Assembly: GCA_022592445.1 (NCBI GenBank)
Contig: JABYQR010000327.1
Location: forward strand, 1-48,595
Direction of reading: 5' to 3'
Source of the DNA: Cytidiella melzeri
Taxonomy: Eukaryota; Basidiomycota; Agaricomycetes; Polyporales; Irpicaceae
Length of the DNA: 48,595 nt
Shown here in pieces: positions 37,501 to 46,863 of this stretch. Under the pieces are notes generated by a model. It did not search any database. It was not told where the DNA came from and saw only the letters and a list, made by a program, of their open reading frames with translations. The translations under genes were made by a program, and so were the position numbers. Numbering within the stretch: position 1 is the first letter of the stretch; every line of letters begins with the position of its first letter.

Positions 37501-38749
37501 TTGTTGGATTTTTCCGCCATACCAGTTCGCTTGCCCTCGCCACTCGCCTTGCAAGCCAAGACCGCGGTCTGTGTTTTCTATGATGGCTGCTTGCTCACGA
37601 TCCAGCTCTTCCCTGTGAAGACACCCGTTAACTGAACGTAGCATGCTAAATGCCAATAAAACCTACCATAGTCTACGGTCCGTGTCGCCCTGAGTGGGAC
37701 TAGAGGTGTTGATGAAAACGGAAGAGACTCGATGTGCCGCGTCTTGGTTGTCGCCAATTAACTGGTGTAGTTTGTGAACTGTGACATCCTGCCAGGTCCA
37801 GCGCCCGTCGCAAACACCTCTCGCAATTTCGTACTGTGTCCCCCAAGCGATTTTCATGTGGTCCATTAGGTATTGCTTGCCTATGTTGTGAGCGATGGTG
37901 ACGATGCCGATGTCGCTGCTGTCTGGAACCAGAGTCCTGGGCGGGGCTCTCGCTATTGGGAGCATTATACGAGGACTGTTGTGCGGCCTGCTGTAATGAG
38001 CAAAACAACGAGTGATAAAGAGTACGAACTTACGAGGTGGACCTTGGCGGGTCGGTTGCCCGGCTATCCGAGGGCGGTGCCACCACCTTGGGTCTCTCTT
38101 CGGGCGATGGTTCCTCAGAGGGCTTGGGTCTCACCGAGCTAGACGACGACATACTTGTCATCGACGTCTCACGAGAACCCGCTCCGGAGAAGTTGAACGA
38201 CACCTGTGTCGCGGTCGGTCCTGGAAACTGGCTACTGGGGAACTCGAGCCAGAGTGCCTTTTCATCGTCCTGCGCAAAAGTTGAGTCTATGAACAGGAGG
38301 CTGTTCTGTGGGACTCACTGAACCTAGGGATATCGGCTTTCCCTTTCCTTTGTCCTTGGCGCGGATTGGCGGACGACGTGCATCAGCATCTTGTGAGGCA
38401 GATCTTTTTCGCTTCCCGCTCCTGCCAGAGCCACCACTGGCAGTGGTTGCTTCCGTGCCATCAGCATGAGCGTCTGTCAATGGACCCACAAGGTCCGACT
38501 TCTTCTCACCAGCTACTACAAGTTTCGACAAAGTTGAAACAAAAAAAAACATCCGTCAGCGCGAGTCACCCTGCACAATCCGTCGAAGACAACACGCGTA
38601 CCGGTACCGCTTACGGCGTCCACCGCGTCCCAAAAGTGCGGATCCTGAGAGTTACCAGCACCGAGCTCGTTCCAATATATGCCCTCCGAGTCCGTTTGAC
38701 TTGGCCCTTCCGCGAGCCATGGCAGCTCACTCTCTCTAGGATCTTCCAT
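34569..38749 (-). CDS. rdp1: Cellular RNA-dependent RNA polymerase (RNA silencing), about 1192 aa
   Basis: Makes double-stranded RNA from single-stranded templates to feed Dicer/Argonaute silencing (QDE-1/Rdp1 family). Twelve exons: 38749-38602, 38515-38319, 38269-38034, 37990-37667, 37612-37147, 37094-36995, 36938-35983, 35925-35884, 35826-35727, 35676-35665, 35617-35329 and 35277-34569. Family motifs appear in order: ILQIKLTG; FTDGCGYMN; AIQGRLFGAKGLW; DPLGVLREGE; NPARLPSDIRKV; VIVLPTTG; and DVDGDVAVCIWD, whose DxDGD aspartates (about 857-861) bind the catalytic metal. The C-terminal ASPATAEMAACMTIPSAYAR is also typical. The DxDGD core sits on a 12-nt exon between introns of 50 and 47 nt, with both flanking Asp codons split by introns. 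Exon 8 uses an unusual GTCTGT donor. Exon 1 and its GTACGC donor are the weakest part of the model; the true start may lie further upstream. Confidence 0.93.
35665..35676 (-). other. 12-nt micro-exon encoding the RdRP catalytic core
   Basis: Between an AG acceptor (ATAG) and a GTAAGA donor, the exon supplies AT GTC GAT GGA G. With split codons from both neighbours it spells Asp-Val-Asp-Gly-Asp. Removing it keeps frame, since the neighbouring exons join as G-AT, but deletes four residues including catalytic aspartates. Confidence 0.85.
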
Positions 38750-39001
38750 CCGCCGAACAAGCAACGAGAATTATTGAAATGGCAGAGCGAGGTTTTTTAC
38801 ATCATTGTGGGAGACAACCCACGCCGTTACTACCTGGACGCGACTAGTCACACTGACTCACACATGTCACAGACACTTCTGAGACATTTCGCTGATGTTG
38901 TTGAAGAAAAGAGACATGTCGGCGTCTACGGGTTCTAGGTCTATCTACCTCTAGTGTTCCTATGTAGATCTGAGTAGGAGTGCAAGCAGAAAGTTCTCGA
39001 T
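38750..39001. other. Intergenic region upstream of RdRP
   Basis: 252 bp between tandem minus-strand genes. On the minus strand an ATG near 38910 opens a short frame (MSLFFNNISEM), which could be an undetected first exon of the RdRP, but I could not join it with confidence. Confidence 0.3.
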
Positions 39002-41375
39002 CTATCCCTGGATACCTTCAGGGTCATACTCATAGTCCTCGTACACCGGCTGCCACTGAGCCTCCTTCACTCTTTCCCTAACTTCCTCTTTCTTCCAGCC
39101 CACCCTGGCGGACCCCTCTTCAATGGCCTGCTCGGCAACCGCAACTGCGACCTCGTAATTCACCTTTGGGGCATCGGCAAAGTCTGGCAAAAGAGGAAGG
39201 TCGGGGTCACGCAAGGCAGGGGCGAGAGAGGCGAGACGGCGAGTTCCGGCGATGATCATGGTATCGGTCATCGTTCGTGCGTTGGTGATCATAGATCCAA
39301 ATCCAAGGCCAGGGTAGATCAAGGCATCTTGTCACGGACGTTAGGAAAATCGTAAAGTGATGCTAGGTGGAGAGAACGTACTGTTGCATTCGCCAATTCT
39401 GTAGGGAATCCACAATGTAGTGCAATGAGCGACATATCACGGATTGTGGGCAGCAAGTGCGATCAGACTCACATGTACTCCTTCCCGTTAGGCTGATGAC
39501 AGGGCGGGAAAGGACTCCCCGTCGCCATCAAAGCCCGGCCCTCCGTCCAATCGTTTGCGTCTTTGGGTTCCACTTCGACCAGCGTACTAGGGTTCGACAA
39601 AGGCATGATGATCGGACGCTCAACATGTTTCCCCATCTCGCGTATGACTTCCTCAGTGAAGGCGCCGTTCTGCGTGGAGCAGCCAATCAAGACGGTGGGC
39701 TTGACCCGTTTCACAACCTCCAACAGTCCGACTTCTCCCTTCTCGTTTGTCGCAGCACCCGTCCACTCCGCGTCGGGACGAGCAAACTCTTCCTGTCCAC
39801 GTCTGATCTTGGCACCAAGAGAGTCCTTGATAAGACCATACCGGTCTATCAGCCAGAATGCCTTGTTAGCTTGCTCGGTAGGAACGTCATCAATGGTGAC
39901 CATTCCATGGCGCATTTGCCGGGCGATCCCAAGGCCTGCGGTACCCGCGCCGTAGACGACGAATCGTTGGTTGGCAAGTCGGGACTTTGTTACCCCGACA
40001 GCGGACATAACGGCAGCGAGGGTGACGGCACCTGTACCTTGCCTAGGGAGAAAAACTCAGCTTACACAACGCAGCGCGGAAATAAAGGATAGCTACTTAC
40101 ACGTCATCGTTGAAGACCGCGTGCTTATCGTGGTAGACATCTAATAGACGCTTCGCGTTGTTCACGCCAAAGTCTTCAAAGTGCAGCAGGCTGTTGGGGT
40201 AGTACTTGCGCACGAGTTGGACAAACCTGGGGAAGTTCAAATGTCAGTTTGGCCCGATTGACAAAGGATGACATGATTTACTTGTCAATAAACCTGTCAT
40301 AGTCCTCGCCACGGATGCGGTTGTGCGGCCAGCCCTGGAACGAGACCGTGTCATAAGCGACAACGCGGCTATGGGAAACTGAAGATGGCAGAGTCCGTAC
40401 CACGTATAGGTCGTCATTCAGAAGACCCTCGTTATCTGTACCAACGTCGAGGGTGATGCTCAAAGCCTGTGAAGGATTTATACCTCCGACTAGTCTGTGA
40501 ATTTGTCAGCCGCCAGCCCGTGGAGGATCAAACCTACAATATACTTACGTATAGAGGGCTGCCTTGGCCGTGGCAATCTATGTGCGATGAATTAAGCGCT
40601 GCAAGAAAGCAGTCAGGAAATGGAACATGCTGACTCCTATTCCCTAAATCGCATCCAGTTCAGGAACACGGCTAGGCATGATAATAATCAAAGATAGCAC
40701 GTACACCGACACCTTGGTCACCTATGCCAAGGATGGCTTCGGCATCGCTACAGACAAAGAGCTGAAGGTCACGGCCACGAGTTTGTTCAAGGAAGTCCTC
40801 TTCCATCGTTGCCTCGTTCGCGTACGTCAGATAAAGACCTTCACTCCTGCGGAAGAGATGTGAGTATTGGGATATCGCTTCCGCCTGTGAGAATGAGTTA
40901 CTGTATGTTCATGCGTGAAACCTGTTATGCTGACATACCTGGGTCGGGGTGTAAATGACAGGAATGAGCTCCTTCAGATGTCTTTGAAGTAGAGCGTAGT
41001 AGAGAACCCAGTTCTGGTCCTTCATACTCTACGTCGCCAAATCAACTACATACACTCCGGTGATGTGATGAAACAACGCACATGGAGGAACGTGTTCTTC
41101 CGGATTGGAGTCTCTCTCGTCTTCAATTGGTCGTAGGCTCGCATACATTGCTGCTCCAAAGTATTGACACGGTACGGGAGACGCCCTGTAAGGCCGAATG
41201 CTTTGCGTTCCTTATCGGTGAACGCGGTGCCTAGTAGCACACGACATAAGAGGTCTGTTCCACAATTGCTCGAAGAAACTCGGAGGAACTGACCTTTGTT
41301 GTAGTGCGGATGGGTAAGGAGACTGTCCCCGCGCAAAGCCAATCGCAGCGCCTTGCTCGCTGCTTTGGTTGCCAT
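39002..41375 (-). CDS. MAE1: NAD-dependent malic enzyme, 574 aa
   Basis: Oxidatively decarboxylates malate to pyruvate and CO2. Twelve exons: 41375-41294, 41230-41082, 41028-40939, 40884-40705, 40643-40635, 40577-40549, 40494-40401, 40334-40282, 40226-40101, 40042-39473, 39398-39382 and 39327-39002, all in phase. Recognisable elements are GTAFT and PYRVNTLEQQ at the start of the catalytic fold, VIYTPTQAEAI with the catalytic Tyr, ILGIGDQGVGGIGI, VTLDVGT-like LDVGTDNEGLL, HFEDFGVNNA, FNDDVQGTGAV, the second NAD motif GAGTAGLGIA, MPLSNPS, ECNNALIYPGLGFG and a C-terminal helix. Length matches the family. The GVGGIGI motif is interrupted by two introns, leaving a 9-nt exon for Gly-Ile-Gly; another exon is only 17 nt. 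The intron 40335-40400 is 66 nt with no in-frame stop, so it can be mistaken for coding sequence. Any mitochondrial presequence is short and unproven. The symbol follows S. cerevisiae. Confidence 0.96.
40635..40643 (-). other. 9-nt micro-exon in malic enzyme
   Basis: GGA ATA GGA lies between a TTTAG acceptor and a GTCAGC donor, phase 0 on both sides. It restores the family motif GDQGVGGIGI; without it the motif would read GDQGVG-IATAK. Confidence 0.8.
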
Positions 41376-41800
41376 GTCAATGACACGAAATCTTTGCTAG
41401 GGACTGTATACGCGAATGGTGAGTCAAGTCAAGTCAAGTCGAGAGAGCCGATGTCCCTGTGCTCTTGTGGTGGTCGAAGTCGAAGAGCGAGTTGAGTGAA
41501 ATTGATACTGCACGTCATCCGCACTGCTCCGCCGTGGCCATCAAGCAGGCACTGTTCGGCGTTCTAACTATAGTGTCGATTTACGGCATGGTGGGTAATA
41601 CATGTTTTGTTTTGCATCCAGTGTGCTTGAAGCTCCAACCTCAGTAGAGTCAGTGGTGGGTGAGGATACTGTATCTTCTTTCGTTATTGTGTCCTTTCGT
41701 GATCGGGCGGTTATGTGAAACGGGCGCTAAGTAAGCGGCGGTTACGATGGGCAGCCGCGTATTACTCGCGTCAATCTTTGCAACAAGTAGAACAAGAACA
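41376..41800. other. Upstream region of malic enzyme gene
   Basis: 425 bp between the malic enzyme start and the inferred LTR boundary, expected to contain the promoter. No TATA box or small gene could be supported. Confidence 0.4.
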
Positions 41801-42024
41801 TGTTTACCGACTATCAATCAGACGAACTGGCACGGAGTGAGCAACCGACAGAACATTCCATAGGACACACACGTACCTGGCACGGAGTGAGCAACCGACA
41901 GGTTGCCCCTGTGCCAGGCCGCGATCTTTTATACATGGCGGGTATTCCGTATATAGTACCCTGGCGCACCAGCGCCCCGTCCCTCATTCCTCATTCGTCT
42001 CTAGCAGCGGGTCACTCTCTGACA
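41801..42024 (-). repeat. 3' LTR of the copia element
   Basis: The LTR begins at TGTCAGAG directly after the polypurine tract AAGGGGGGG (42033-42025), and the pol frame runs about 40 nt into it. A TATAAAA promoter box is at 41933-41927. The end at 41801 (GTAAACA on the minus strand) is inferred from the expected terminal CA, because there is no 5' LTR to compare. A 25-bp direct repeat lies at 41827-41851 and 41877-41901, and a nested stem-loop at 41876-41918. Confidence 0.62.
41827..41901. repeat. Two-copy 25-bp direct repeat with hairpin
   Basis: Identical 25-bp copies at 41827-41851 and 41877-41901, 50 bp apart. The second copy forms half of a stem-loop: CCTGGCAC (41876-41883) pairs with GTGCCAGG (41911-41918), and inside it GCAACC pairs with GGTTGC around a GACA loop. 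Confidence 0.85.
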
Positions 42025-44944
42025 CCCCCCCTTGACCCGCGAGTAGCCCCAACATTTCCATCCCTCGTGTATGTAGAACCCGTGGTAGTGCTTTTGTGAA
42101 TATATCGGCCGTGTTTTGTTTTCCGGATACGCGTGTGACATTAATCAGTCCGTCGTTTACGCAGTTTCGAATGAAATGCGCCTTGATGTCTATGTGCTTC
42201 ATTCGTGTATGACTGTGGGGATCGTGCGTACACGCTATGGTACCGTTGTTGTCACAGAAGAGGGTAGTCGGTGTGGACTGTGGAATGCCAAGTTCTCCGA
42301 GTAGTTGTCGTAGCCATATGACTTGACAAGCGGCGTGTGAGCAGGCAAGGTATTCGGCCTCACAAGAGGATAGTGCGACGACGGGTTGTTGTTTGGAACT
42401 CCATGCGACCGGTGACCCATAAACGACCATGACGTACCCAGAAATGGATTTCCTTCCCTCTCCAGATCCCCAGTCGGAGTCCGTGAATCCGTGAAACAGA
42501 GGATACGCTGCGTCGAGGTTTCCTAAAGTAAGACCTAAGGACCGAGTGCCTTGGAGATATCTCAGTAGGTGCTTGGCTGCCGTCCAGTGCGTATGACCAT
42601 AGCACGACATGTACTTTGCGAGTTCTCGCACTGCGTACGCAATATCGGGTCGTGTCGTAGTCGCGAGATACATAACTTTACCGACGAGGGTGCAGTACGG
42701 GAGTGCTTTGATTTCAGCGCGTTCGGCGTCGGACTTTGCAGTGTCTTCTCGCACGAGAGGTGTCTTGGGTGGTAGAGGTGTTGAAACAGAGTTGCAGAAT
42801 TCCATATCGAATTGTCGAAGGATCGATAGCGTATAGGCTTCTTGTGACAGGAAGATGTTTCTTCGTTTGCGATTTCTGGTCACCTTGCATCCGAGTAGCC
42901 ACTCGACCTGTCCATTGTCCGTGATCTCGAACATACCCCTTATCCCTTCTGTCACCGAGTCTGACTCAGCCTCCGAAGTTGTGGCCAACAATATGTCGTC
43001 GACGCTGGTGGCTGACATTGCCTTGACGTTGTCCTTGTCGCGGACATGGACGCTCCAATCAGATTCGCACCTGTGAAATCCGAGCGTCTGGTATTTTCCG
43101 TTGAACTCGAGGTACCAGGACCTCCCAGCCTGTTTCAACCCGTACAGGCCCTTTCGCAAACGCCAGTATCCTTTTCCCAGGATTGGCGGTTTTGTCATGT
43201 AGATTTCCTCCGCGAGCGGTCCGTTCAGGAACGCTGTTTTGATGTCGATATGGCGGAGGTGAAGATCTTCGTGTGCCGATATAGCCAGGATTGTCCGTAT
43301 CGAGTCCCAGCGGGCGACCGGAGCGAATGTGAACGTAAAATCTTGGCCCGGGATTTGTGTGAAGCCTTTCGCCACTAATCGCGCCTTGAATCTCGAGATG
43401 TGCCCATCCACATTGCGTTTGATGTGCAAGACCCACTTGGAGTCAACGGGTTTCCTTCCTGGGGGAACGCTCTCGACATCTTCGTAGACACCCTTCTCGT
43501 AGAGGGCGTGGAGTTCCTCGTGTATCGCCGCTAACCACTGATCCCAGTATTTTCCGCGTTCCGCTTCTGAAACTGAGTGTGGGTCCTTGGCGTCAGCATC
43601 GTCGATTGGAGTTGGTAGGGCGTTTGTCGAAGACGTGGAAGACGTTGAAATCTGAGACAGTGAGACGTCGTGTGTGAGAGCGGAAAGAACAAGGTCCCGT
43701 TGGACTGGCAACCCCCCCTCGTCCGAATACACGGCGTTGTCAGTTTTGTACCTGATCGGCAAAGTACGTTGTCGACCTCTGAGAACGTTTGCCTCATCCA
43801 GAGGCGTAGCGTTTAGGAGGTCTTCTCTTGTCTCTTCCGGAGACAAGTTGTTGTGCCCAACCGGGGCGCGCACGTTTGGTTCAACCGGAACCAGCCCATC
43901 CGGGGCGTGATTGGCTGACGTTGGTTCTCTACCGGAGAATTCGTCAGCCATTGACTCGTTTGTGGTACCAGAAGGTACATACTGGTGTGGCGTATTGGTG
44001 GTGTCGTTGAAGCGGACGTCGTTGGGCATGATTACGTCGTCCCATAGCGGCGATGAGGGCGAGGAGGATTGAGGTGTGGGGAAAGCATCATCGAGAAACA
44101 CAACATCTCGACGTACACGTACAGCTCGCGAGTTTGGAAACCAAATTAGATAACCTTTGGCATCTTGTGCGTATCCAACGAAGCGTCCCTCCTCGCCTCG
44201 TGCCTGGATTTTGTTTAATGAGTCAGCGTCCATTCGCCTCGAGATGACCCGAGTACCAAAAACTCGGAAATGCGAAATATCCGGATGACGATTGTACCAG
44301 ACGTAGTAAGGCGTGTGATTGTGTGAAAGGGCGGTGGTGGAGATTCGGTTCAAGATATGTGCCGCGCATTGGACGGCTAGGGGCCAGAAGAAGTCGGTGA
44401 GTCCGCTGTCGATGAGCATAGCTCGCGCCATGGAAGCCAGTGTCCAGTTTGTCCTTTCAGCCACGCCGTTCTGTGGTGAGGCGTCAGGAACAATTTTCTC
44501 TAGTGTGATCCCCTCGTTGTTGCAGTAGGCACGGAAATTGCCCATGATGAGTTCTGGAGCGTTGTCAACCCTGAGTACAGCCACCTTCTGTCCTGTGAAG
44601 CGTTCCACTGCCGTTTTGTATTTGATGAATTCTTGTAGCGCGTCTGACCGCGATTTGAGGAATAAGGCGACACGCCACCTGGAGTGGCAGTCAACGCACG
44701 GCATGAAATATTTGATGCCACCGTAACCGATAGGTAAAGGACCACAGATGTCGATATGAATGCGGAAGAGTAGGCGATCAGCTCTGAGATTCGAGGATTT
44801 GGGAAAAGGTAGGCGCTTGATGTTTGCGCGCGCGCATGTTTCGCAAGTGTGTTGGGCTTGAGGATCCGTAATAATTTTGATCCCATCAGTTGAGTGGGAT
44901 AGCCCTTTTACGCCTAGATGGCCTAGTAGGCGGTGTAAAAACCC
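41984..44944 (-). CDS. Copia pol: integrase, reverse transcriptase, RNase H
   Basis: About 986 codons open without a stop; the frame has no ATG near its upstream end and would be reached by a -1 shift from gag at 44944-44938. It starts with the integrase zinc-binding region (HRLLGH, then CETC), followed by the D-D-E core (IHIDICGPLP; LRVDNAPEL; QNGVAERTN). The reverse transcriptase has KSKWVL-like DSKWVLHIKRN, DIKTAFLNG, KGLYGLKQAGRSW and the polymerase box SVDD, in place of the common YVDD. RNase H follows (DSDWGSGEGRKSISG, LSSCEAEY, CDNNGT, HIDIKAHFIR). The frame ends inside the 3' LTR. This is a standard copia polyprotein of a fungal genomic retroelement. The first strong ATG in the frame is at 44704, inside integrase, so start there is unlikely. 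Confidence 0.94.
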   Translation of the reverse strand, partial: GFLHRLLGHLGVKGLSHSTDGIKIITDPQAQHTCETCARANIKRLPFPKSSNLRADRLLFRIHIDICGPLPIGYGGIKYFMPCVDCHSRWRVALFLKSRSDALQEFIKYKTAVERFTGQKVAVLRVDNAPELIMGNFRAYCNNEGITLEKIVPDASPQNGVAERTNWTLASMARAMLIDSGLTDFFWPLAVQCAAHILNRISTTALSHNHTPYYVWYNRHPDISHFRVFGTRVISRRMDADSLNKIQARGEEGRFVGYAQDAKGYLIWFPNSRAVRVRRDVVFLDDAFPTPQSSSPSSPLWDDVIMPNDVRFNDTTNTPHQYVPSGTTNESMADEFSGREPTSANHAPDGLVPVEPNVRAPVGHNNLSPEETREDLLNATPLDEANVLRGRQRTLPIRYKTDNAVYSDEGGLPVQRDLVLSALTHDVSLSQISTSSTSSTNALPTPIDDADAKDPHSVSEAERGKYWDQWLAAIHEELHALYEKGVYEDVESVPPGRKPVDSKWVLHIKRNVDGHISRFKARLVAKGFTQIPGQDFTFTFAPVARWDSIRTILAISAHEDLHLRHIDIKTAFLNGPLAEEIYMTKPPILGKGYWRLRKGLYGLKQAGRSWYLEFNGKYQTLGFHRCESDWSVHVRDKDNVKAMSATSVDDILLATTSEAESDSVTEGIRGMFEITDNGQVEWLLGCKVTRNRKRRNIFLSQEAYTLSILRQFDMEFCNSVSTPLPPKTPLVREDTAKSDAERAEIKALPYCTLVGKVMYLATTTRPDIAYAVRELAKYMSCYGHTHWTAAKHLLRYLQGTRSLGLTLGNLDAAYPLFHGFTDSDWGSGEGRKSISGYVMVVYGSPVAWSSKQQPVVALSSCEAEYLACSHAACQVIWLRQLLGELGIPQSTPTTLFCDNNGTIACTHDPHSHTRMKHIDIKAHFIRNCVNDGLINVTRVSGKQNTADIFTKALPRVLHTRGMEMLGLLAGQGGVSESDPLLETNEE

Positions 44945-46412
44945 GGGGTTGCTGCGCGAATGTTTGTGGCCAAGATGTGTGGTTCGGAGATGCGGTCAAT
45001 GAGCGAGGAAGTACTGACGCGTGTGGAAAAATCTCGGGACAGTGTGGTGACGTTTAACTTGTAGAGATCATTGTCGTCAAGATGTCCAGCCATAATCGTC
45101 TCGCCATTGAAGTCCAAGGTGATGCGTCCGGCCTTTGTCATAGATCCTACGCCCCTCCGCTCGAGACATCCCTGCGAGACCAAGTTCATGCGCGCAGAGG
45201 GGACGTGTAAGACATCAGTGAGTTTGACAGTGTGCGTGGAACCGTTCACAGTTGCGTGTAGATACACATTACCTACACCGATCGCGGAGGTGGTCAGGGC
45301 AGATCCGAAGCCGCGAACATTGAGAGGTTGTATGGGTTGATACTCCTCGAATACGGCGCGATCAAAAAAGATGTGCCTGTTAGCTCCAGAATCGTGATAG
45401 ACTGAAGAATTCTTGGCGTGATCGCGTGAGAGGGCGGCGTTACTGCAGTTGATGGCGTTGCCGGGATCTGCGAGCGTCATGGCATTGAACGAGTATACTG
45501 TGTCTTGGGACAAAATGGACGCGGAGTTGACATCTACGTTTGGAGGTTTAGGAATCTCCGTGGCGATGTTGGCGTTGGGTTCTTTGTCCTTTTCGACGTT
45601 AAACTTCTTTGAGACATTCTTCGACTTACGCCGTTGTGAGCGCGGTAGGTGGATGTCCTTTCTTCCCCTCCACCATTCGGGATACTGTCCGCACTTTCCT
45701 CCTCCATACGCGAAACATTCATCTATTGTGTGTCCGCGCGGTCTATCGCAATCCACGTTTGAGCACCATTTTGTTTGCCGCTTAGCGCCAGGGCTGTCTG
45801 CATGGCTGATGGTTGTGACGGATACAGTGGGGGCGGAGCGCTTACGGAAAAGGTTGTCGGTCTCGTAGATCTGCGCAATCACATCGGTATTGTTCTTCGT
45901 CTGAGCCCAATCCTCCTCCTTGATTAATTCAATGACTCTCGATGAGGACATTGGATTCCCTGACCCATGTGCTACGCTCATTTCCTGGTGCAGCGTGCGG
46001 GAGAACATTCTCCAACTGTTGTCGGTGGGGATGAGATCAGCAAGGGTCGTCGCGAAGTTGATGTCCGAGAGTCGATTTGGATCTTGATCGCATAGCTCAG
46101 CGTAGAGAGCGCGCATTCTGTCTGCCCATTTGCTGACGATCATATTCTCTTGACATGTGAAGCTCATCAATTTCTGATGGAGTGACGATGCCCTGAGATT
46201 GTTGATGGGGCGATACTCGGAACGGAGGATTTCCCAGGCGACTTTGGCAGCTTTCGTCCGTCCGACAAGATGGATTTTGGAGCGAGGAATGGCTTCAAGT
46301 AAGAGAGCTATTGCCGTCATATTTGCTTCATACCAAGGTTCAGCATCCTTAGTGTCACGACCATGCACACTTTTTCCTTTCTTTTCCTTTTTATTTTCGT
46401 TATCCTACCTTC
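44923..46412 (-). CDS. Copia gag-protease fragment
   Basis: The frame is open from about 46412 to a TAG at 44923. Recognisable gag begins near 46365 with GRDTKDAEPWYEANM, without an upstream ATG in a sensible position; the N-terminal gag region of the family is absent. A central zinc knuckle is variant, CSNVDCDRPRGHTIDEC (C-x4-C-x5-H-x4-C). The retroviral-type aspartic protease has DSGAN in YHDSGANRHIFFD. The last residues before the stop, ATPGFYTAY, diverge from pol-frame GFLHRLLGH at a run of five T. The upstream 15 or so residues (Lys/Glu-rich) are encoded by low-complexity DNA and are probably not original gag. Confidence 0.85.
44938..44944 (-). promoter_or_regulatory. Candidate -1 ribosomal frameshift site
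   Basis: GGGTTTT in the form X-XXY-YYZ relative to the gag frame (codons GGT TTT). Slipping back by one base reads GGG TTT TTA CAC and enters pol exactly. The gag stop is 12 nt beyond. After a 5-nt spacer, CGCCTA and TAGGCG can pair around a 10-nt loop. A one-base deletion in an original run of six T would give the same arrangement. Confidence 0.45.
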
Positions 46413-46555
46413 TCAATTTCCTTATCTTATCTTATCGATGGTACATGGCTACTGCATGTGATCAAGTGCATGTGACAGACTGGTCACATGATCATAGAAG
46501 GTGCTGGAACATTGTAGAACATCGCACCATAGCACACCATACATTCCCACGGCAG
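46413..46555. other. Spacer between the two retroelements
   Basis: Short unique-looking stretch with the inverted repeat CATGTGAC / GTCACATG (46469-46490, six-base loop) and a nearby direct copy of GCATGTGA. It contains no frame of note. Confidence 0.4.
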
Positions 46556-46863
46556 TGTTAGGAGTACAGACCCGGTACCAGGGGTCCTTGTCTGAGATGT
46601 ATATAAACCCACTCTGTAGCTCCCTAAAGACCTCAGATTCTACCTCCTGGTCTTTAGGTGACGTCCACCTTGTACCTAGTCCTTTACAGTACTAATATAA
46701 CCTGGTCTTTAGCTCACTGTTAGCTACTCCCTCGGCGTCGTATCTCCCTCTTTCCTCATCATCATTATCCCTGTCGTCATCGTCCACGCGAGTCCGCTCG
46801 TCGTTCCTCCCCCCCTTGTCGTCACTCCCTCGCTCTTCATAGAGTTTGGTTGTGTTCCTGACA
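46556..46863 (+). repeat. Candidate 5' LTR of the gypsy-like element
   Basis: Starts TGTTAGGA and ends TCCTGACA, an inverted terminal pair with one mismatch, giving about 308 bp. It contains TATATAAA at 46600-46607, placed as a retroelement promoter. The 3' LTR lies outside the window, so the ends cannot be checked against a partner copy. No clear tRNA primer site was recognised just after 46863. Confidence 0.5.

Larger units (their letters stand above)
41801..46412 (-). mobile_element. 5'-truncated Ty1/copia LTR retrotransposon
   Basis: In the minus-strand direction the element has a gag fragment, protease, integrase, reverse transcriptase, RNase H, a polypurine tract and a 3' LTR, the copia domain order. 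The 5' LTR and the first part of gag are missing: the gag frame runs back into a purine-rich low-complexity run on the minus strand and meets a stop near 46412. Apart from one frame change between gag and pol the coding region has no stops, so insertion was probably not ancient. Without a 5' LTR it should not be self-mobile. Confidence 0.9.

Noticed and set aside
38366..38938. 190-codon plus-strand frame antisense to RdRP exons 1-2
   Set aside because: No motif; it lies over exons with good RdRP continuity on the other strand and is most likely a shadow.
39457..40092. 211-codon plus-strand frame
   Set aside because: Antisense to the well-supported malic enzyme exon 10; no domain recognised.
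41827..41901. Spaced direct repeats as a possible CRISPR or minisatellite
   Set aside because: Only two copies, in a eukaryotic LTR; they are better explained as an LTR duplication.
44704..44706. First ATG of the copia pol frame as a true start
   Set aside because: It lies inside integrase, after the zinc-binding region and the first catalytic Asp, which are encoded upstream in the same frame.
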